This document shows positions 57,545 through 64,000 of a DNA stretch of 64,000 nucleotides, piece by piece (position 1 is the stretch's first letter; every line of letters begins with the position of its first letter). The DNA is taken from contig JALMGJ010000008.1 in the NCBI GenBank assembly GCA_023362775.1, forward strand, positions 16,404,001 through 16,468,000, read 5' to 3'. The notes beneath the pieces are model-generated. The model made no database searches and was not told the DNA's origin. It saw only the letters and a program-made list of their open reading frames with translations. Made by a program: the position numbers and the translations under genes. The stretch comes from Charina bottae. Lineage: Eukaryota; Chordata; Lepidosauria; Squamata; Charinaidae.

Positions 57545-58439
57545 ATACTCAAGCAATTGTTAAAAAGGGCTACCATATCAGCTGTAAGTATCCAGATGAC
57601 CACTGGATGATCACAAAGAGTTAATGCTTTCAAAATTTGTTGCTGCCATTTAAAGCTTGCCTTGAATTTCAGAGCACAAATATGGGAACCTTAATTGTAG
57701 ATCTTTTAAGAATAGTTCAGTAAAAAAGAAAAAAGGCAAATTTCAAGAATTTAGGGATATAATATTTCTATATAATGGGAAAATGCTATATGCTCAGTCA
57801 GAACTAATAAGTGAACAAGACTAACTCAGAGGGGTTTTCAAGGTTATTACCTTTTCTTCCCTTTGTCTTTATGGCTCAGCAGGAGAAACAAAGTTAAAGT
57901 AATAACTGGATTGGCTAAATTAATAATGCAAATAATTAATTGGCAGCAGAATGCAATCTCAGGATTGTCTAACAAGGGAAATTATTTCTCATCAGGGATT
58001 TCGGAGGAATGCAACTTTAAATTCCAGGACATTTTCTCAGCTGTACTTTTTAAAATCTCTCAATTGCTTTGTCTTGTCTGCTCTAATGTATGTTTCTATA
58101 AGTGGAATCTAGTCACACTTAGATCTTATAAACTTAAAGTTAATAAATTTAGAACACAATTAGAGTTCAGTGACTACAACTACAGTCTTAAGCATATTTA
58201 TTCAAGAGGAATAAATTCTTTATACACAGTAGGATTTGTTTCCAAGAAAATATGTATAGCAATCATGCCAAGCATTTCTCTCTCATCCAGGCTCCTCCTA
58301 CTGCAATGCAGTCATTATAGAAATTATTGATTTATTTTATTGTCTCTTTAGGTCCACCAATATGTAGAACTACATATATAAATAGTAAAAATAAATCCCA
58401 TTCTAATCTAATCTAACATCTATGCTATTTTTTTAAAAA
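57545..58439. other. Unique DNA with a 155-codon frame, not recognised
   Basis: The plus-strand frame at 57863-58330 is the longest non-repeat frame in the window. Its product (e.g. GNYFSSGISEECNFKFQDIF) shows no domain I know, and the DNA has no obvious codon periodicity or splice context. It may be chance or an old pseudogene. Confidence 0.4.
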
Positions 58440-58510
58440 ATGTTATTTATGTTTATTCATATTTCAAATTTTGTTACCGCCCATCTCACTCTGAGGACTC
58501 TCATTTTCAT
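58440..58510 (-). repeat. CR1/L2-group LINE 3' tail fragment
   Basis: The minus strand reads GAGTGAGATGGGCGGTAACA followed by an A/T-rich tail. Confidence 0.65.
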
Positions 58511-58847
58511 GACAAGAAGCTTTTAAAAGAAAAAAAAATATTTAAAACATAATAATCTGGTCTTTTGATTTTCATTATATGCCAGCTGTCATGTGTATAG
58601 ATTTCTTTCCATATATTTAATAGACATAAAAAACCCTGTTTTGATTGACTGTAGCTCTACCATATCAAATTAAAAATTAATAATAGAAATGGATAGGTCT
58701 GGGGCTGTTAATGGCTGAGTTTACAAATCCAGAGCTAAAGATATGTTGGCTTTTCTTAGTCAACAATATAACGAAAGACACTTACATTAGGATTTGTGGA
58801 TCATGGCAGTATTGCAGTATAGTTCTTTCCACTAACAACAACCATTT

Positions 58848-59300
58848 ATGTTTGTTTGTTTGTTTATTTAGCAAATGTATATGGCTGCCTAACACACACA
58901 CAGTGACTCTGGGCGGCTTACAGAATTAAAAACCATAAAAACACAATGCACACCCCACAGTGGCACCAAACACATTCAAATCAACCACTTGATCAGCTCT
59001 GAAGTGACCCAGGCCCACTGACAAAACCACGTCTTCAGGGCCTTCTAGAAAAGGAGCAAGGAGGGGGCCAATCTTATATCTGAGGGAATGATATTTCATA
59101 GGGAGGGAGCCACCATGGAGAAGGCCCTTTTTCTTGGCCCCACTAGATGTACTTCCCTGATTGAAGGGACCCACAGTATACCCTGCCTCTCCCTATGGTG
59201 GCCCAGGTAGATGTGACTGGGGTCCTGCATATAACCTGGCCCCAAGCCATATAGGACTTTAAAGTTAATAACCAGCACCTTGAATTGGAAATGTTCATGT
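58848..59300 (-). mobile_element. 5'-truncated L2-group LINE
   Basis: Antisense copy. The minus strand reads FKVLVINFKVLYGLGPGYMQ, GILWVPSIREVHLVGPRKRA and FSMVAPSLWN, corresponding to the C-terminal blocks of the 8.3-kb copy, then a 3' end with GCCGCCCAGAGTCACTG and an AAACAAACAAAC tail at the left (complement of 58848-58870). Frameshifts are present. Confidence 0.78.
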
Positions 59301-59380
59301 ATGTTTGGAAGTAATAAGAAACTTTCTAGATTGTTTGAGAGGAAGTTCATCCATCCTAGTTCAGGCAACTCAGATGAAGT

Positions 59381-62300
59381 GATCAGTATGCAAAACTTAC
59401 CTGAAAATTACTTTGCCAAGCTACTTTTTTTTTTGGGGGGGGGGGAGGATTAATAGATTTTGCCTTCCTGTCATTTGATAATTATATCTCACCTCTTTCT
59501 TCCAGATGGAGAATGCAAACAGCAGCTCATCACTTTAATCCACAACCCCTGGGATTTAAAAAAAATTAAATACTCAGTACTTCCAACCAACTTTCCAACA
59601 AAATGGTGTAAGAAGTTATTTTGGAAGTTATTTTTTTATGCCTCTTGGAGGGGGGAATTTTTTTCTATTTTTACATAGTGTATATTGTGTGTGGTATTTT
59701 AGTTTCATTTACTACCAGAAAGCCCTATGTTATGCTTTAATCCTTATTGGAATGTAGGTAGCCATATCTACCCACATCTGATGATATAATTGTAGCATAA
59801 TATATTCAAAAAATTCAGTTACAGTCAGTACAGTACAGTATCCTGGATGCCTTATTTTGTACAAAACTAAATTTTGTACTAACTGAAGATTCAGAATTCT
59901 AAAGACAGCATGGATCAATGTAATCTCATCATTGTATGTTGTACCAGCATAAAATTGCTCCAGACCAAGATGCTGAACTCCTAATAACAGAGCGAAATCT
60001 ACAGTATTGGGAGCTTCTAGTCCTCTCCTGTCTCCTGCACAATCCAAGATTAATATTTTCTTCTCTCTGTACTCTCCAAACTAGAATGGGAGTCCTCCAA
60101 ATTTGGAAAAGATTCTGAGGGTAAAAGTGGGACTTTGGGGTAGAGGGAATTGGAACTGCTCTGTAAGAAGCTCCATCAGTGGAAGTATTGGATTCATTTT
60201 ATAATCTACTAGAACAAGTTTATATGATAAATAATATTACAATTTGTAAAGAAAATAATCTATATATAGAAAGAAATATTTCAAGGTGTGTATTTAGTAC
60301 ATTTTTCTGTAGTGTATTTTAACAATATTAAGACTATCCTAGGTTTGCCAGAATGATCAAGCAAAGCTTAGTTATAAATTCTCAGGATGTATTGATTATG
60401 TGAAATAAAGTACTAGGAACAAGTTAAGATTATAATTATCAACAAAGTAATGCAACCATCTGTGGTTAACAGAAATTTAAATTATTTTTGTTGTTGTGCA
60501 AAAGTGAAGCCAGCTTTAAATCTGATCATTTTAGCACTATTCATTAACAAGACAGCATTTTGCTCTTCTGGCTTTGAAGAACAGTGCCATATGAATTAAT
60601 AGTTAATTCAGATTTTAAATTAATGAGCTTCCCTTCATTGATTTCCACCCAATTTTCTTGAGCAGCTTTGCCTTTAAATAGGCTTTCACATAATACATGA
60701 TCATATAAGTCCCAAATGAGTAACCATGTTGTCTTGTTAGTCTTTGTCACCTCTTAATCATTCATGTTGCATTTTAACCAAGCAACATAAATTGTTGCCT
60801 GGGGAAATTATTTTGGAATTATAGAAAAAATATGTGCCAACTGTACTTGCAGCTTATTCTGGTAAATCATTTGATTCACAAGAAAGTTGCATGCCATAAA
60901 ACAGTCCCTTTTTATTAAATTACTTATTTCCAGATCAATGTGAGCACCTTTTTCTTTTCATTAAACATCAAAAAGCATGTTAAAATCACAGCATCTCCCC
61001 AGGGATGTAATTTTTTTCCACAGAGCCTAACAGTTATCAGTACCATTAAAAAAAAGTATTACTTGATGTTCTCATTGCTCTTATTTAACATCTACATGAA
61101 CAACTGGACAAGGTCATTCAGCAGAATGAGGCTGGGGATCATAATTAAACTGATGGTACCCAGTAACTCCTGGCTGACCAAATGATGCTGTCAAGGTTCT
61201 GTCACAGTTCTAGAGCCTGTGGGTGACTTGATGGGGAGTAATAGGCTTAAGCTCAACCCTACAGTAGCTGTAGTTTCATGGATCATCCAGTTTCAGGGAT
61301 TTACCAACTTTTGGTAAATATTTCAGGGAGATGCTAAGTTTGAGAAGGAGGTAAGTTCAGAGTTTCTCACCCATTACTAATGTTAATTTTTATGCTTTTG
61401 TGATCTCCTAAGATTTGATCACACAATGTTTTTATTAAATTATTTCATCTTAGAGTATAATAGAAGGTTTCTTTTTTAAATATATTGGACTGCAGGGAAT
61501 ATATAGGTTGTTCACTATTAATGTGTCCCTTTGTCTAAATTGCTATCAGAATTTTTCAGAGGAAAAAAGGAGTAACCTTACACAAAAGGTGGTACTAAAA
61601 ATGTCCTAAAAAATCTGGGCAGAGGATATATTGTCTTCCCAGAGAATTCATATTTAGTTAGCATATCTGAGTAGTCTTCATCAGTTAAAAAAGTAGGAAT
61701 GGGGGAGTAGGTAGGCCTTTTGATCTGATACAGTATCATCTTATATATTAAAGTTTATACTAAGAGAAAAATAGGAACAGATACTCCCTTTACATAAGAT
61801 CTTATGATTATAAATTGGCATCGCTTTTAATTAGTTAATGACATAATTCAGATGTGATCAAAGCACAACAGTTAGACAATTCAGGATAACAATGCAGTTA
61901 ATTTACTTTGATATGATACTATTTGTCTAATGACTTGTTATTTGAATAGAGTTTCAATTAGTTATTAGATTATTTTATGCGTTAGAGCAATAGAATGTCT
62001 TTAGGCAATCAACATGTTACTCCTTGTGGAAACAGCACACTATTTTTGTCCCCTTAGGAATTGTCTTTAAGATTTATATTGTTTAGCTTACCAAGCAACT
62101 TTAGGGACATACTAATTAAATACTAACGCCTGATGAAGTAGTACTTTTTGTTTTTATATGAGTTTACAGAAGTTGAGTTTCTTAAATATTCTCTGAAGAG
62201 CAATTCTTTTAAGACAGTATATTGTTTTAGTTAGCTTCTATGACAAAATTTCCATAGTCTTTAGCTACAAGGTCTCCTGTGAATTTGACAGTTTTTTTTA

Positions 62301-62516
62301 ATCCTATGTATTCATTGTTTTAGTTACTGCAGACGTTTACACATATTAGTTCAAATATTTGTTCAAACAAATATAAATAATGGTTTCTTACAGAAATCCA
62401 TGAAATAGATAAGGTTAACTGGAATAAGCTTCTTATATCTCCAAGTCATTTATCAGGTTCAGTTTCTCATTAAAATAACTTAGCCCCATATCATTAAAAA
62501 TGTTGCTGCATTCACA
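59381..62516. other. Unique DNA, no gene recognised
   Basis: No identifiable repeat or exon, apart from a poly-G run near 59435. The segment 60480-60790 is repeat-free and could be a conserved noncoding element, untestable from one sequence. Confidence 0.5.
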
Positions 62517-62667
62517 GACTTCCAGTGGGGGAATGGCGCCTTGAGCCGCATCTTCACGATCTCCGCGGTAGACCAGTCAGTGCGGATAGTTTTTCGGGCT
62601 CAGGCAGATCTCCTTAGAGCCCAGAAATGTTCTCCGGATTAAGCACAGTCACCCAATTAGCAGCCAT
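62517..62667 (+). mobile_element. L1 5' UTR fragment (iii)
   Basis: Starts ACTTCCAGTGGGGGAATGGC, typical of L1 5' ends, and has TTTTTCGGGCTCAGGCAG at 62592-62609. It is cut after 150 bp by an LTR. Confidence 0.65.
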
Positions 62668-63003
62668 TGTTGTAGGAATGATGTGTCAGTGTGTGACTCA
62701 TACAACAGGTGCTTAGAGTTAGGTTGGGTGTGGTGAATAACAAGAGTGACCTATAATGTGATTGGTCAGTTTCACTATATAAGCAGAGACATTCTCATTT
62801 CCCATTATTCCCATTTTACCTCGTGAATGCTGTATCGTTGGTGTATCATTTTGTTACCTGTGGAAGTGATCTGTAAATACGTATGTATATAAGTAAATAG
62901 GATATTTGATATAACTTCTGTTTGGAGTCTATTTACTGCATAGTACTTGGATCACTGGTGCCTAGGAGAGAGAAGCAGGCCGCTCCATCTGCACGCCCCG
63001 ACA
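62668..63003 (+). mobile_element. Solo LTR, about 336 bp
   Basis: Starts TGTTGTAGGAATGATG and ends CACGCCCCGACA (TG...CA). A TATA box (TATATAAG, 62776-62783) lies in the plausible place with an ATTGG box just upstream. Adjacent bases (GCCAT before, GAATG after) do not form a duplication, so the site was rearranged or mutated. Retrovirus-like class inferred; family unassigned. Confidence 0.65.
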
Positions 63004-63112
63004 GAATGCTAACCGTAATCTTGAAGAAGGAAAAGTTCTAAAGAGAGAGGAAAGAGGAAATGACTGCATTCCTGAAACATCAAGGTTTTTGAAGATTATT
63101 TGGACTTTACAA
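63004..63112. other. Segment between LTR and SINE
   Basis: Purine-rich 110 bp, perhaps the continuation of the L1 5' region. Confidence 0.35.
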
Positions 63113-63422
63113 AGGTAAAGGTAAAGGTTCCCCCCGCACACTTGTGCAGTCGTGTCCGACTCTAGGGGCCAGTGCTCATCTCCATTTGTTAGCCGAAGAG
63201 CCAGCGTTGTCCGAAGACGCTTCCACGGTCATGTGGCCACATGACGCGCGTGGAACGCTGTTACCTACCCACCAAAGTGGTACCTATTAATCTACTTGCA
63301 TTTGCATGCTTTTGAATTGCTAGGTTGGCAAGAGCTGGAGCTAGTGCGGGAGCTCACTCCGCATGCAGGGCTAGGGATTTGAACCTCCAAACTTGCGATC
63401 TTCCGATCAACAAGCCTGGCGT
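63113..63422 (-). mobile_element. Near-complete SINE with target duplication
   Basis: Antisense copy of the same SINE family, 310 bp, missing about 25 bp of the tRNA-like 5' end (A box lost, B-box-like GGTTCAAATCC kept). CTTTACAA at 63105-63112 and 63423-63430 is the target duplication. The 3' end has three CCTTTA-type units. Confidence 0.87.
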
Positions 63423-63430
63423 CTTTACAA

Positions 63431-64000
63431 GGCAGGCCGTTAAATTTGAGATTTGTAAGGAGAAAGCCCTGTCTGTAATACTGAGACATGTAAATGCCAT
63501 AGTCTATTTTGAAGTGGAATAATTGTTTAATTGTGTTTATTAGGATGGTCTCTTAAAGGTTTAGATTGATGTTTTTGTTTTTGGGATAATGACTTTATTT
63601 TGGGAAAAGGAAATTAATAAGGTTATTGTTTAAATATGTAATGGTTGTAAGATGTAATGTTTAAGTATATAAATGCTTTGGTTAACTGCATAAATATGTT
63701 TATTAGGATGTTTTTTTAAGGGGTTTTGATGAATGTTTTTGTTTCTTTTTGAATAATATTAATCAAATGTAGACAGGCCTTTGTTGTTATTTCAGCAGGT
63801 ATAGAGGAGTAAAATTGTAGTGAAGAAGGATAATATTTGATTAGTTGTTTATTAGGTGAATAATTATGCTGCAAAAGGTTTTTTATATATTCTTTAAGAG
63901 GGAAAGATAGTTTGTTTTAGAGGAGAATGTTATATTGAGAACAGAAATGTTTTATAGAAATAATGTTTATTTTAGTTTAAATTATAGTAAGAGATTGATA
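63431..64000. other. Unique AT-rich DNA to window end
   Basis: No gene or recognisable repeat, although two phrases recur about 180 bp apart (GTTTATTAGGATG near 63535 and 63700), hinting at an old tandem duplication. Confidence 0.45.

Noticed and set aside
57863..58330. 155-codon ATG frame in non-repeat DNA
   Set aside because: No recognisable domain, codon bias or splice context; frames of this size can arise by chance. Kept only as unassigned.

Overview
This is AT-rich vertebrate DNA, almost certainly from a squamate reptile (lizard or snake; species not determinable). The call rests on the repeat community: BovB, R4-type, L2/CR1-type, RTE-type and L1-type LINEs, a Penelope-like element with a GIY-YIG endonuclease, and a tRNA-derived SINE whose 3' end shares 17 identical bases with a BovB LINE in the same window, as in Sauria SINEs. 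I recognise no host protein-coding exon, tRNA gene, rRNA gene or CRISPR array. Nearly every long open frame is a LINE or Penelope remnant, its antisense shadow, or a low-stop frame inside an LTR.

Layout. 1-7.4 kb: mostly unique DNA. 7.4-11.8 kb: repeat cluster (intact SINE; an L2-type LINE inside an antisense RTE; an antisense R4 holding a tiny A/T tetranucleotide insertion). 11.8-14.5 kb: unique. 14.5-16.6 kb: decayed L2. 17.1-19.8 kb: 5' part of an RTE ended by a long LTR. 20.8-23.8 kb: antisense L1 with a 16-bp target duplication, split by a 1.17-kb solo LTR. 23.8-35.9 kb: mostly unique, with an RTE tail, a Penelope end fragment and a hAT-like MITE. 35.9-39.6 kb: R4/Dong-type LINE carrying BovB and L1 insertions, a second well-preserved BovB, an RTE scrap and an L1 5' fragment. 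42.1-45.2 kb: long R4 copy, SINEs, and a 63-bp-arm inverted repeat with a SINE in its loop. 45.5-49.4 kb: simple repeats, an L1 5' fragment, hairpins, RTE, SINE. 49.5-51.6 kb: antisense L1. 52.0-57.3 kb: a Penelope-like element holding an L1-like insertion and an LTR that itself holds a second solo LTR. 57.5-64 kb: simple repeats, an L2 remnant, unique DNA, and an L1 5' fragment with a solo LTR and a SINE.

These parts do not act as a pathway. They record sequential retrotransposition, and at many sites the order of events can be read from target-site duplications and reading frames that resume on the far side of an insertion. No new system is proven. The strongest items are the four-layer Penelope nest, the SINE in a palindrome loop, the internally duplicated L1-like element, the nearly pure tetranucleotide insertion with an empty-site paralogue, and the hammerhead-like motif at Penelope ends.
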